DNA from: Falsihalocynthiibacter arcticus
GTDB lineage: Bacteria; Pseudomonadota; Alphaproteobacteria; Rhodobacterales; Rhodobacteraceae
NCBI RefSeq assembly: GCF_000812665.2
Contig: NZ_CP014327.1
Location: 1,579,501-1,643,500, forward strand
Direction: 5' to 3'
DNA length: 64,000 nucleotides
Shown: positions 54,862-63,460 of the stretch, piece after piece
Layout of the letters: every line of letters begins with the position of its first letter
Position numbering within the stretch: the first letter of the stretch is position 1
Program-made: the position numbers and the translations under genes
The notes under the pieces: generated by a model
The model's input: the letters and a program-made list of their open reading frames with translations, nothing else
Told to the model about the DNA's origin: nothing
The model's database searches: none

Positions 54862-55482
54862 ATGAAAGCACCATTAGGCGTTATCTTGGCTGGCGGGGAA
54901 TCGCGGAGAATGGGGGGCGGGGACAAGTGTTTGACCCACCTTGGTGACGTGCCATTGTTGACGCATGTGATTGAACGTCTGTCGCCGCAAGTCGCGGATA
55001 TTTCCCTCAACGCGAACGGCGACGCGACGCGGTTTTCGGCCTTTGGACTGCACGTTATCGGCGATACGATTGTGGGTTATGCTGGGCCACTTGCGGGGGT
55101 GCTTGCGGGCCTTGATTGGGCCGCAGAACAGGGGGCGGATCATATCGTTACCGCCGCCGCCGACACACCATTTTTCCCTGCGGACATTGTACCAAGACTG
55201 TTGCTCGCGTCGGAAATCGAAAACTTGCCGATTGCGATGGCGGCGACACCAAATGAGGCTGGTAAAGTGATGTTGCATCCGGTTTTCGGGCTGTGGCCAG
55301 TTGCCCTGCGGGAGGATTTGCGAGCAGCGCTGAAGGGCGGCGTGCGAAAGGTCATCCTTTGGGCAGATACGCATGGGGTCGCAAAGGCGGTTTTCCCAAC
55401 CACGCCGTTTGACCCGTTTTTCAACGTGAATACCCCCGAAGATTTGGCACAAGCGCGTGCATTTTTGGCGGCCGGTGCATGA
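54862..55482 (+). CDS. mobA: Molybdenum cofactor guanylyltransferase MobA
   Basis: MobA links GMP to molybdenum cofactor to form the bis-MGD used by enzymes of the DMSO-reductase family. The 206-residue protein has the nucleotide loop LAGGESRRMGGGDK and PLAGVLAGLDWA, then AAADTPFFPADIV and the late FFNVNTPEDLAQA. A strong AAGGAGG site precedes the ATG, and an upstream in-frame start that runs through fdhD is rejected. The stop overlaps the mobB/moeA fusion by four bases. Confidence 0.94.
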   Translation: MKAPLGVILAGGESRRMGGGDKCLTHLGDVPLLTHVIERLSPQVADISLNANGDATRFSAFGLHVIGDTIVGYAGPLAGVLAGLDWAAEQGADHIVTAAADTPFFPADIVPRLLLASEIENLPIAMAATPNEAGKVMLHPVFGLWPVALREDLRAALKGGVRKVILWADTHGVAKAVFPTTPFDPFFNVNTPEDLAQARAFLAAGA

Positions 55483-57230
55483 GGGTTTTTGGAATCACGG
55501 GTTGGAAAAACAACGGCAAAACTGGCTTGATGGAACGGCTGATTTCCGAGATTACGAGGCGGGGTTTCTCGGTCTCCACAACCAAACACGCGCATCATCG
55601 GTTTGACATCGATCAGGAAGGCAAAGATAGCCATCGGCATCGAACCGCAGGCGCAAAGCAGGTGCTACTTTCATCGTCGCAACGCTGGGCGTTGATGGGT
55701 GAATTGCGTGGAGAACAGGAGCCGGACCTCGCGGCGCATTTGGCGCGACTAGATCCTGTTGATTTGGTTTTGGTTGAAGGGTTTAAGGCGTCACCCCACC
55801 CCAAAATAGAAGTGCATCGCGCGGAGGTGGCGCGGGAGGCGCTCATTTGCCTAAAGGATGCGAGCATTGTTGGCGTGGCTTCAGATCAACCGCAGGATTT
55901 ACACGTCCCCGTTTTTGATTTGGATGATACCGCGGCGATTGCGGATTTTGTGTTGATGCAAGTCGGGCTTGGAACCAGCGACGTTCCCCCAGTCAAAGAC
56001 GATTGCTTTGCCCTGCCGGAAGGCACGCATTGGACGCCGGTTCAGGAGGCATTGGACCGCTTGAAGGGGCGATTATCAACGGTGGTTGGCGTTGAGAAAA
56101 TTCCGTTGGACGCAGCTTCGGGGCGCATTTTGGCTTTGGATCAAGTGGCTTTGCGGGCCAATCCGCCCGCGGCAAACTCGGCGGTTGATGGGTATGGGCT
56201 TTCCAATTCTGGCGTTGCCGGTTTGCAAGAATTTCAGGTGCTGGATGGGCGTGCCGCTGCGGGTGCCCCGTATGAGGGATCTGTCGCGGCGGGTCAGGCC
56301 GTGCGCATTTTGACGGGGGCAGTTTTGCCCGCCGGAGTTGACAGTGTGGTGATGCAAGAAGATGTCGCTTTCCAAGGGGGCGCGATCAAATTTAACGGGC
56401 CACTCAAGCCGCGAGCGAACACCCGCCGCGCGGGCGAGGATGTGGATAAGGGAGAGGTCATTTTGCGCGCGGGGCAAAGGCTGACCGCGCCCGAGATCGC
56501 TATTCTGGCAGCGACGGGCACGCAGGATGTTCCGGTTTTTCAGCAGTTGCGCGTGGGTGTGCTTTCAACCGGGGACGAAATTGTCGCGCCGGGAAGTACG
56601 CAAATCCCGTCGGCAACATATGACGCTAATCGCCCGATGTTGTTATCGCTTGCGGCGGCGTGGGGGCACGTAGCGGTGGACCTTGGGCATGTAGAGGATG
56701 ACCGTAATGTGCTTGAAGCCGCACTGGATGCTGCGGCCTCCCAAGTCGATGTTGTCTTCACCTCTGGCGGCGCGTCGGGGGGAGATGAGGACCATGTGGG
56801 GGCCCTTTTGGCCGAGAAAGGTGCACTGCAAACTTGGCGCATAGCGATAAAACCTGGGCGGCCATTGGCCTTAGCGCTGTGGAAAGGCGTGCCGGTTTTT
56901 GGCCTTCCTGGCAACCCAGTGGCGGCATTTGTTTGTGCGTTGATTTTTGCGCGCCCGTCGCTTGGTGTTTTATCAGGGGCGGAGTGGGATGTGCCGCTTG
57001 GCTTTAATGTTCCGGCGGCGTTTTCCAAACGAAAGAAACCTGGTAGGCGGGAGTTTTTGCGTGCGCGTTTGGCGGAGGATGGACGGGTTGAAGCTTTTGC
57101 CTCGGAAGGGTCAGGGCGGATATCTGGGCTGAGCTGGGCGAATGGATTGATCGAACTTTCAGAAGATCAGACCGAAATCAATGAGGGTTCGCCCGTTCGG
57201 TTTTTACCATTTTCGGGTTTTGGAATTTAG
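55479..57230 (+). CDS. MobB-MoeA fusion protein
   Basis: A 583-residue bifunctional protein. Residues 1 to about 165 form MobB, the GTP-binding helper of MobA, with Walker A GWKNNGKTGLMERL and VEGFK. From about residue 175 on it is MoeA, which inserts molybdate: NSAVDGYGLSN, LTGAVLPAGVDSVVMQE, VLSTGDEIV, FTSGGASGGDEDHV and GLPGNPVAAFV are the family's motifs, ending in the MoeA domain IV. The fusion, with mobA immediately upstream, puts guanylylation and metal insertion in one operon with fdhD. Stop codons overlap with the convergent hypothetical gene. Confidence 0.93.
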   Translation: MRVFGITGWKNNGKTGLMERLISEITRRGFSVSTTKHAHHRFDIDQEGKDSHRHRTAGAKQVLLSSSQRWALMGELRGEQEPDLAAHLARLDPVDLVLVEGFKASPHPKIEVHRAEVAREALICLKDASIVGVASDQPQDLHVPVFDLDDTAAIADFVLMQVGLGTSDVPPVKDDCFALPEGTHWTPVQEALDRLKGRLSTVVGVEKIPLDAASGRILALDQVALRANPPAANSAVDGYGLSNSGVAGLQEFQVLDGRAAAGAPYEGSVAAGQAVRILTGAVLPAGVDSVVMQEDVAFQGGAIKFNGPLKPRANTRRAGEDVDKGEVILRAGQRLTAPEIAILAATGTQDVPVFQQLRVGVLSTGDEIVAPGSTQIPSATYDANRPMLLSLAAAWGHVAVDLGHVEDDRNVLEAALDAAASQVDVVFTSGGASGGDEDHVGALLAEKGALQTWRIAIKPGRPLALALWKGVPVFGLPGNPVAAFVCALIFARPSLGVLSGAEWDVPLGFNVPAAFSKRKKPGRREFLRARLAEDGRVEAFASEGSGRISGLSWANGLIELSEDQTEINEGSPVRFLPFSGFGI

Positions 57231-58258
57231 TCGAAGGTACCCGAGACGCGGCCCAAAAGCATAAATGCCCGCGCGGTTCTTGTATCAGTAATTTCGGCGA
57301 TTTCCATGTCGGTGGCGTCGGCCTCAAAGACGGAAAAGGTTTTGTCGAACTGGCGCAAAAAATGATGTGACGTGTCGCGGAAAATGGGATCCTGACGCAT
57401 ACGTCCCGCAGTTAACGCCAAGCAAGACCGATCCCGAATGCCGCCAATAACCGCCACTGTCCGACCACGTTCACCGTTGGCAAACTGGCGCCAGATGTCG
57501 GGGCGCGCCCGATCCGGGCGCAGGTCGTCCATGTAAATCCCGTCTTGACTGAGCAGGGTCAAAACGTCTTGTGCGGACTGGATGAGGCGGGAGGCTTCGC
57601 GATCTTTGAGGGCACGACGCAGGGCGGCGAAACCTTCCTTGTCCTCGGCATTTTCGGGGAAATTCACGGCCCGAATAAAATCAGCTTTGGACAAGGGTGG
57701 CGCGATGTCCTCAGAGGATGTGCCGAGAGCCAACGTTGGTTGCGCGTCATAGGATTGTCGGGCAGTGGTCAGGGCCGCAGACTTGATCAACATTGGGGCA
57801 GGTGCACTCGCTGGGCGTGAGGTTGCAAAGGTCGCTATCGTGGATTCGGTTTGGCGTTGAGCGGAAACGATCTGGTCCAATTTCTCAACCACGGAAGGAA
57901 TATTGGCCAGTGTGACGCTCTGCTGTTGGGCAACATAGCTAAGGCGCATGGCGTCTATTGAAGCTTGGAGGCGCGCACCCTCGTCGCGGATGGTCCGCGC
58001 GCTGCGCGCTGATAAAACACCCACCCAAACAACCGCGACGGGCAGGAAAACGGCTACCAAAGTCATGATGAACCGCAACGACTCAAGTTGAGCTGCTGCG
58101 GTGTCGCCTTGAGACATCAAGACAATAGCTGCAACGCCGACCATCCATACCGCCGACAGTGCGACAGCAAGCTTTTCGGGCCTCGAAAGGCCCGCTGCTG
58201 TGGCGCGCTGGGAGCTAACTCCCAAGTCTAGTGTTTCTTGTTTTTCGGTACCCGCCAT
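57227..58258 (-). CDS. Hypothetical membrane protein with coiled coil
   Basis: A 343-residue protein with two helices (about residues 29-48 and 63-82), a heptad-like stretch (about 83-150, including AQQQSVTLANIPSVVEKLDQIV), a Ser/Ala/Pro-rich linker and a soluble carboxy part (about 195-340; GRTVAVIGGIRDRSCL, FLRQFDKTFSVFEADATDMEIAEI). I recognise no named family; similar unnamed proteins occur in Roseobacters as I recall. It lies 21 bases after greA and is probably cotranscribed with it. Confidence 0.7.
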   Translation of the reverse strand: MAGTEKQETLDLGVSSQRATAAGLSRPEKLAVALSAVWMVGVAAIVLMSQGDTAAAQLESLRFIMTLVAVFLPVAVVWVGVLSARSARTIRDEGARLQASIDAMRLSYVAQQQSVTLANIPSVVEKLDQIVSAQRQTESTIATFATSRPASAPAPMLIKSAALTTARQSYDAQPTLALGTSSEDIAPPLSKADFIRAVNFPENAEDKEGFAALRRALKDREASRLIQSAQDVLTLLSQDGIYMDDLRPDRARPDIWRQFANGERGRTVAVIGGIRDRSCLALTAGRMRQDPIFRDTSHHFLRQFDKTFSVFEADATDMEIAEITDTRTARAFMLLGRVSGTFD

Positions 58259-58279
58259 GGAGAACTTTCCGCTTTGGTA

Positions 58280-58750
58280 TTACTGAAAGACGATTTTCAG
58301 GATTTCGTAATCACGTGTCCCACCAGGAGCGTTAAAAACAATACTGTCGCCTTCTTCCTTGCCGATGAGGGCGCGAGCGAGTGGGGATTTGATGTTGAGG
58401 AGGCCTTTTTCAAGGTTTGCCTCAGGCTCCCCAACGATCTGGTAAGTTTTTTTCTCGTCCGTGTCTTCGTCCATAATTGTGACGGTGGCACCGAATTTAA
58501 TCGTGCCCGACAAGGCGGCAACATTGATGACTTCGGCAAGCGAAATTATGGCCTCAAGTTCTTTGACGCGGCCTTCAATAAAACTATGTTTTTCGCGGGC
58601 GGAGTGGTACTCGGCGTTTTCAGAAAGATCACCGTGCTCACGCGCTTCGGCAATCGCACTAATTATGAGCGGCCGTTCAACAGTTTTTAATTTCTTTAAT
58701 TCTACTTCAAGCCGAGAGAACCCAGCTTGGGTCATTGGTATTTTTTCCAT
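58280..58750 (-). CDS. greA: Transcription elongation factor GreA
   Basis: GreA restarts backtracked RNA polymerase by stimulating transcript cleavage. The 156-residue protein has the amino-terminal coiled coil with the acidic tip ([38 protein letters not shown] and E at the tip), and the FKBP-like carboxy domain ([38 protein letters not shown]-like sequence). All expected features are present. Confidence 0.96.
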   Translation of the reverse strand: MEKIPMTQAGFSRLEVELKKLKTVERPLIISAIAEAREHGDLSENAEYHSAREKHSFIEGRVKELEAIISLAEVINVAALSGTIKFGATVTIMDEDTDEKKTYQIVGEPEANLEKGLLNIKSPLARALIGKEEGDSIVFNAPGGTRDYEILKIVFQ

Positions 58751-58885
58751 GGGTGCCCTATGTGAATGAATGGGTTATTGGCAACACATACTTGTTAATT
58801 CAAGCTTGGCATAAAAAGTCAATAGTGTGTCAGCAGAAGTCCCACTAATAACGAACGAAAAATAGTATTTAAAACAGGCAGTTTA

Positions 58886-59848
58886 GTGCGAGTATATTTC
58901 TATCTTGTTACAGGCCATTTAGTTGTGGGACTTGCGATCGTTTGGTTTTTCACGGAAGTTCCGCTCGAAATTTACAGAAATTTTTGGTATGATGTTTTAT
59001 TGGTGCCTTTAAGCCTCCTGCTTGATGGAAGTTGGGGTTTTCTGGCAATTTTTGTTTTCGGGCTCATTTTTGCACGAGACCTATTGCGCGAGCGGTTACC
59101 TTTAGCATTTCTCGTCGGGATTCTCGCCGGAATGCAGTTCTTGGTGTTTACCCTTATCAAGACAACGATGGTGAATTTTAGTCCATTTTATGCTGATCCA
59201 TTCTTGATTGAGGTCGACGAGCTTCTTTCTTTTGGAAGGACACCGTGGGAGCTGACGCACCAATTTCAGGCCTATATCCCTGAAGCTTTGACAACCTTTA
59301 TTTACCTGAAAATTTGGCTGGCAATCGGCGTCATTTTTCCAGTAATTTTGCTGGTTGTGGACAGTAATAAAGAGCGGGTGGGCCGATTTTTAATTTTGTA
59401 CTTCGCATCTTGGGTTGTGCTTGGGAATGTAATCGCGCTCGTTTTCATGTCCTGTGGTCCGATCTTCTTTGACCGCGTTTACGGTGGAAATGACTTTGCG
59501 CCGCTGCTCGAAGCCCTCAATACTTCGGGGACAATGGGCGGAGCTGTGGGTTTCATTCAGGAATACTTGTGGGAAAATTATGTGGAGGGAAATCAGCACC
59601 TCGGGACGGGAATTTCCGCCTTCCCAAGCGTTCACATCGGAGTTGCAACAATGTTTGCGCTTTATATTTACGAGCGCTTCCCCAAAACATTGCCCATTTG
59701 CATCGCCTTCGTACTCACTTATTTGTTTTTGTCGGTTTTTCTGGGGTGGCATTACGTGGTGGACGGATATGTTTCGATCCTGTTCATCGTCCTGCTTTGG
59801 AAATTTTTGCTTTGGCAATCGCGCAGAACTGGCGAAGTCGTGGTTTAG
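58886..59848 (+). CDS. PAP2-superfamily membrane phosphatase-like protein
   Basis: A 320-residue integral membrane protein with seven or so helices. The late motifs SAFPSVHIGVATMFALY and FLGWHYVVDGYVS match the conserved SGH and SRxxxxxHxxxD portions of PAP2 phosphatases (here FPSVH and GWHYVVDG, each with its histidine); the first PAP2 motif is not clear. It begins at a GTG. The nucleotide sequence is richer in A and T than its neighbours, so recent acquisition is possible. A role in lipid or cell-surface phosphate ester metabolism is a guess. Confidence 0.75.
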   Translation: MRVYFYLVTGHLVVGLAIVWFFTEVPLEIYRNFWYDVLLVPLSLLLDGSWGFLAIFVFGLIFARDLLRERLPLAFLVGILAGMQFLVFTLIKTTMVNFSPFYADPFLIEVDELLSFGRTPWELTHQFQAYIPEALTTFIYLKIWLAIGVIFPVILLVVDSNKERVGRFLILYFASWVVLGNVIALVFMSCGPIFFDRVYGGNDFAPLLEALNTSGTMGGAVGFIQEYLWENYVEGNQHLGTGISAFPSVHIGVATMFALYIYERFPKTLPICIAFVLTYLFLSVFLGWHYVVDGYVSILFIVLLWKFLLWQSRRTGEVVV

Positions 59849-59999
59849 TCCGTGAAATTTCTGTGGTCGTTGCCGATCATTCCGTTGCTTGGGCGCAGTT
59901 TAACGTGGTGTCACGATTGACCCTTTTCCCTCTCACGGGTATCGCTAAAAGCGAGAGAGCAAGAATGTGAGACGCCTTACGGGTGCGGGAAGGGATGAA

Positions 60000-61652
60000 A
60001 TGGCCGATATTGAACGCGAATCCATGGAGTATGATGTTGTGATTGTTGGTGCGGGACCTGCGGGTCTGTCAGCGGCGATCAGGCTCAAGCAATTGGACGC
60101 AGATCTTAACGTTGTTGTGTTGGAAAAAGGCAGCGAAGTCGGGGCTCATATTCTTTCGGGCGCGGTTTTAGACCCAGCAGGCTTAAACGCATTGATCCCC
60201 GACTGGAAAGAACGCGGCGCGCCGATCACGGTTCCGGTCAAAAAGGACAACTTCCTGTTTTTGGGCGAAGCAGGCTCCGTCCGTATTCCTAATTTCCTCA
60301 TGCCACCCTTGATGAACAATCATGGCAATTACATTGTTTCGATGGCGAACGTGTGCCGCTGGATGGCGGAGCAGGCCGAAGAGTTGGGCGTCGAAATTTT
60401 CCCCGGCATGGCGTGTTCGCAATTGATTTACGGCGAGAACGACGAACTCGTGGGTGTTGTTGCAGGTGAATTTGGCAAAAACCCCGATGGCTCTATTGGC
60501 AGTGATTACGAACCCGGAATGGAGTTGCGTGGGAAGTATGTTTTCCTTTCGGAAGGTGCGCGCGGCAGTCTCTCAAAGGAAATTATCGCGAAATACGACC
60601 TCGCCAAAGACTCCGATGTGGCAAAATTCGGCCTTGGCATGAAGGAAATTTGGGAGGTTGACCCCGCCCTGCACCGCGAAGGCACCGTCACCCATACAAT
60701 GGGTTGGCCGCTTAACGGCAACGCGGGCGGTGGTTCGTTTATCTATCACTTGGAAAATAACCAAGTTTACGTCGGCTTTGTTGTGCACTTGAATTACGCA
60801 AACCCCTATGTTTTCCCGTATATGGAATTCCAACGCTTCAAGCACCATCCTGAAATCGCAAAACTTCTCAAAGGTGGCCGCCGCGTGGCTTATGGCGCAC
60901 GGGTGATTTCCGAAGGCGGCTATCAGTCGATGCCCAAGGCCGTTTTCCCAGGCGGCGCACTTTTGGGATGTTCTGTTGGACTCGTGAACCTGCCGCGCAT
61001 CAAAGGCAATCACAACGCTATGTTCTCGGGAAAATTTGCCGCCGAGGCCGCATTCGACGCCATAAAGGGCGGGCGTTCGGGCGACGAGTTAACCGAGTAT
61101 AACACCGAATTGCGCACCGGCGTCATTGCAAAAGACCTTAAAAAAGTGCGCAACGTGAAGCCGCTTTGGTCGAAACTGGGCCTGATCGCTTCGCTGACAC
61201 TTGGCGGGTTTGATATGTGGACCAATACGCTTTTCGGGCTTTCCCTTTTTGGGACGCTAAGGCACGGTAAAAACGATGCTGAAGCCACAGGGCTGGCAGC
61301 CGATCACAAAGAAATCAATTATCCCAAGCCGGATGGAACACTGTCCTTTGATCGCCTCACAAACGTTAGTTTTTCGGCGACCAACCATGAGGAAAGTCAG
61401 CCAAGTCACTTGCATTTGACCGATCCCAGTCTGCCAATTTCGGTGAACCTGCCCAAATATGCAGAACCCGCCCAAAGATACTGTCCAGCTGGGGTCTATG
61501 AGGTGATTGACGACCCAAGCACAGGCCCAAGATTCCAAGTGAACTTCCAAAACTGTGTCCATTGCAAAACTTGTGACATCAAAGACCCGAGCCAAAATAT
61601 CACTTGGGTTACCCCCCAAGGCGGCGACGGGCCTAACTACCCAAATATGTGA
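60000..61652 (+). CDS. Electron transfer flavoprotein-ubiquinone oxidoreductase
   Basis: ETF-QO passes electrons from acyl-CoA and other dehydrogenases, through ETF, to ubiquinone. The 550-residue protein starts at the ATG before ADIERESMEYD, with AAGGGATGAA before it. It has the FAD loop VVIVGAGPAGLSAAIRL, EKGSEVGAHILSGAVLDP, the ubiquinone region and a carboxy-terminal 4Fe-4S domain with CPAGVYEV and NCVHCKTCDIKDP (four cysteines). It would serve the acyl-CoA dehydrogenase encoded 10 kb upstream. A hairpin follows. Confidence 0.95.
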   Translation: MADIERESMEYDVVIVGAGPAGLSAAIRLKQLDADLNVVVLEKGSEVGAHILSGAVLDPAGLNALIPDWKERGAPITVPVKKDNFLFLGEAGSVRIPNFLMPPLMNNHGNYIVSMANVCRWMAEQAEELGVEIFPGMACSQLIYGENDELVGVVAGEFGKNPDGSIGSDYEPGMELRGKYVFLSEGARGSLSKEIIAKYDLAKDSDVAKFGLGMKEIWEVDPALHREGTVTHTMGWPLNGNAGGGSFIYHLENNQVYVGFVVHLNYANPYVFPYMEFQRFKHHPEIAKLLKGGRRVAYGARVISEGGYQSMPKAVFPGGALLGCSVGLVNLPRIKGNHNAMFSGKFAAEAAFDAIKGGRSGDELTEYNTELRTGVIAKDLKKVRNVKPLWSKLGLIASLTLGGFDMWTNTLFGLSLFGTLRHGKNDAEATGLAADHKEINYPKPDGTLSFDRLTNVSFSATNHEESQPSHLHLTDPSLPISVNLPKYAEPAQRYCPAGVYEVIDDPSTGPRFQVNFQNCVHCKTCDIKDPSQNITWVTPQGGDGPNYPNM

Positions 61653-61673
61653 GCAATTATTCTCACAAGACTG

Positions 61674-61703
61674 TGCGGAGGCCGTTGATTGCGCGCCTCC
61701 GCA
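61674..61703 (+). terminator. Possible hairpin terminator after the ETF-QO gene
   Basis: A 9-bp perfect stem (TGCGGAGGC with GCCTCCGCA) with a 12-base loop lies 22 bases after the stop codon. No T run follows, so factor-independent termination is uncertain. Confidence 0.5.
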
Positions 61704-61768
61704 TTGCGTTGCGGCATGCGAGTGTTTAAGTTCAAGGTAACGCAACGAATTGCCAAAGGCCTGATTGT

Positions 61769-63454
61769 TTGAAACACTCCTTTTTGCGCACCGCGCTCCT
61801 CTCCACCGCTCTGTTTTTCTCTGGTTTTTCGGCGCAATCCGAAGGGCTTTCTGGAGCGTATCTTGCCGCCAGAAGCGCTAGTAGTGCCGCTGATTTTGAG
61901 GAAGCCGTCGTGTATTTCACACGCGCTCTCGCGCTGGACCCCGACAACACTTTCCTGATGAATAATGCCGCGGCGTCTTTCTTGTCCCTGGGGCAGATCG
62001 ACAGTGCAATCCCGATTGCAGCGGCCCTCGAAGAACAGGATGTTCACTCACAGATTGCGGACCTTGTTTTGACGATAGAGGAGATCAGAAACGGCGAGTA
62101 CGACACCGTTTCCAAGCGCATTAAAGATGGCGCTGATCTTGGCCCCGTTCTGACGCAACTCATTGATGCATGGGCAGAACTTGGCAGTGGTAAAATGTCG
62201 GTTGCGCTCGAGAAGTTTGATGCGCTTGAGGCTCAACCCAGCTTTGAGGGGATAGCGAACTTCCATAGAGCCTTGGCACTCGGCTCAGTGGGCGACTACG
62301 GCGCTGCACTAGAGGTATTTGAAAGCATTGAGGAAAAAGGTTTTTCGCATACACGCTCAACCCTGATTGCCTATGTCGAAATTTTGAGCCAAATGGAGCG
62401 CAATGACGACGCGCTCGAAGCGCTTGGGAAGGCCTATAATCTTGGGGATGCGGACCCTGAGTTCGCCGATCTTTATGCACGTTTGGAAAACGGTGAAACG
62501 CTTGCGTTTACTGCTGCTCCATCGGCCCGTGAAGGCGTGGCGCAAGCGGCGTTTACCCTTGCTGAAATCTTGTCGGTTGAAGGCACACCTGACCAAACGA
62601 TCCTCTATTCCCGTATGGCAGAAATTCTGGACCCCAGTTTTATTCCAGCGGTATTGCTCACGGCTGAAATGCTAGAAGAACTGGAGCAATTTGACTTAGC
62701 GACCAAGGCGTACGCAAAAGTGCCCACCGACCATCCTTCGTTCCATCTGGCCGAAATTGGCCGCGCAGACACCTTAAGACGAGCCGGAAAGCCGGAGGCT
62801 GCGGTTGAAGTATTGCGTACCCTGTCTAAAAACCGCCCAGAATTGCCCGCTGTCCTGATCGGGCTGGGTGATCTTTTGCGCAGCCAAGAGGAGTATTTGG
62901 GCGCGATTGAAGCTTATGACGGGGCTTTGGAACTCTTTCCTGAGATTACACCGAACTTGTGGTTTGTGTTCTATTCTCGTGGAATTTCGCACGAACGCTC
63001 GCAGGATTGGGAAAAGGCTGAGGCTGACTTCCGTCAAGCATTGGCGCTCTACCCAGATCAACCTCAAGTGCTGAATTATCTTGGGTATTCAATGGTTGAG
63101 AAAAACGAAAACCTCGATGAAGCCCTTGAAATGATTGAAAAAGCCGTGGAAGCGCGCCCTGAAGATGGCTATATAATAGACTCTCTCGCGTGGGCCTATT
63201 ATAAGCTCGGACGCTATGAAGAGGCAGCCGAATTGATGGAAAAGGCTGCGCAATTAGAACCCGTAGATCCCGTTGTAAGCGATCATTTGGGCGACGCGCT
63301 TTGGATGGTTAACCGCAAGATTGAAGCTGACTTTCAATGGCGTCGGGCACTGTCGTTTGAACCCGAGGAAAAGGATGCCGATCGCATCCGTCGCAAACTA
63401 GAAGTCGGATTGGACGAGGTCTTGGCGGATGAAGAAATTGCGACCGAAGACTAG
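61769..63454 (+). CDS. Exported TPR-repeat protein
   Basis: A 561-residue protein with a signal peptide (FLRTALLSTALFFSGFSAQS) and about ten tetratricopeptide repeats; clear units include DFEEAVVYFTRALALDPDN, DWEKAEADFRQALALYPDQ, NLDEALEMIEKAVEARPED and RYEEAAELMEKAAQLEPVD. The start is a TTG. This kind of outer-periplasmic TPR scaffold is common in Rhodobacteraceae and lies upstream of ispE here. It probably assembles protein complexes at the cell envelope; no partner can be named. Confidence 0.85.
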   Translation: MKHSFLRTALLSTALFFSGFSAQSEGLSGAYLAARSASSAADFEEAVVYFTRALALDPDNTFLMNNAAASFLSLGQIDSAIPIAAALEEQDVHSQIADLVLTIEEIRNGEYDTVSKRIKDGADLGPVLTQLIDAWAELGSGKMSVALEKFDALEAQPSFEGIANFHRALALGSVGDYGAALEVFESIEEKGFSHTRSTLIAYVEILSQMERNDDALEALGKAYNLGDADPEFADLYARLENGETLAFTAAPSAREGVAQAAFTLAEILSVEGTPDQTILYSRMAEILDPSFIPAVLLTAEMLEELEQFDLATKAYAKVPTDHPSFHLAEIGRADTLRRAGKPEAAVEVLRTLSKNRPELPAVLIGLGDLLRSQEEYLGAIEAYDGALELFPEITPNLWFVFYSRGISHERSQDWEKAEADFRQALALYPDQPQVLNYLGYSMVEKNENLDEALEMIEKAVEARPEDGYIIDSLAWAYYKLGRYEEAAELMEKAAQLEPVDPVVSDHLGDALWMVNRKIEADFQWRRALSFEPEEKDADRIRRKLEVGLDEVLADEEIATED

Positions 63455-63460
63455 GTTGAA

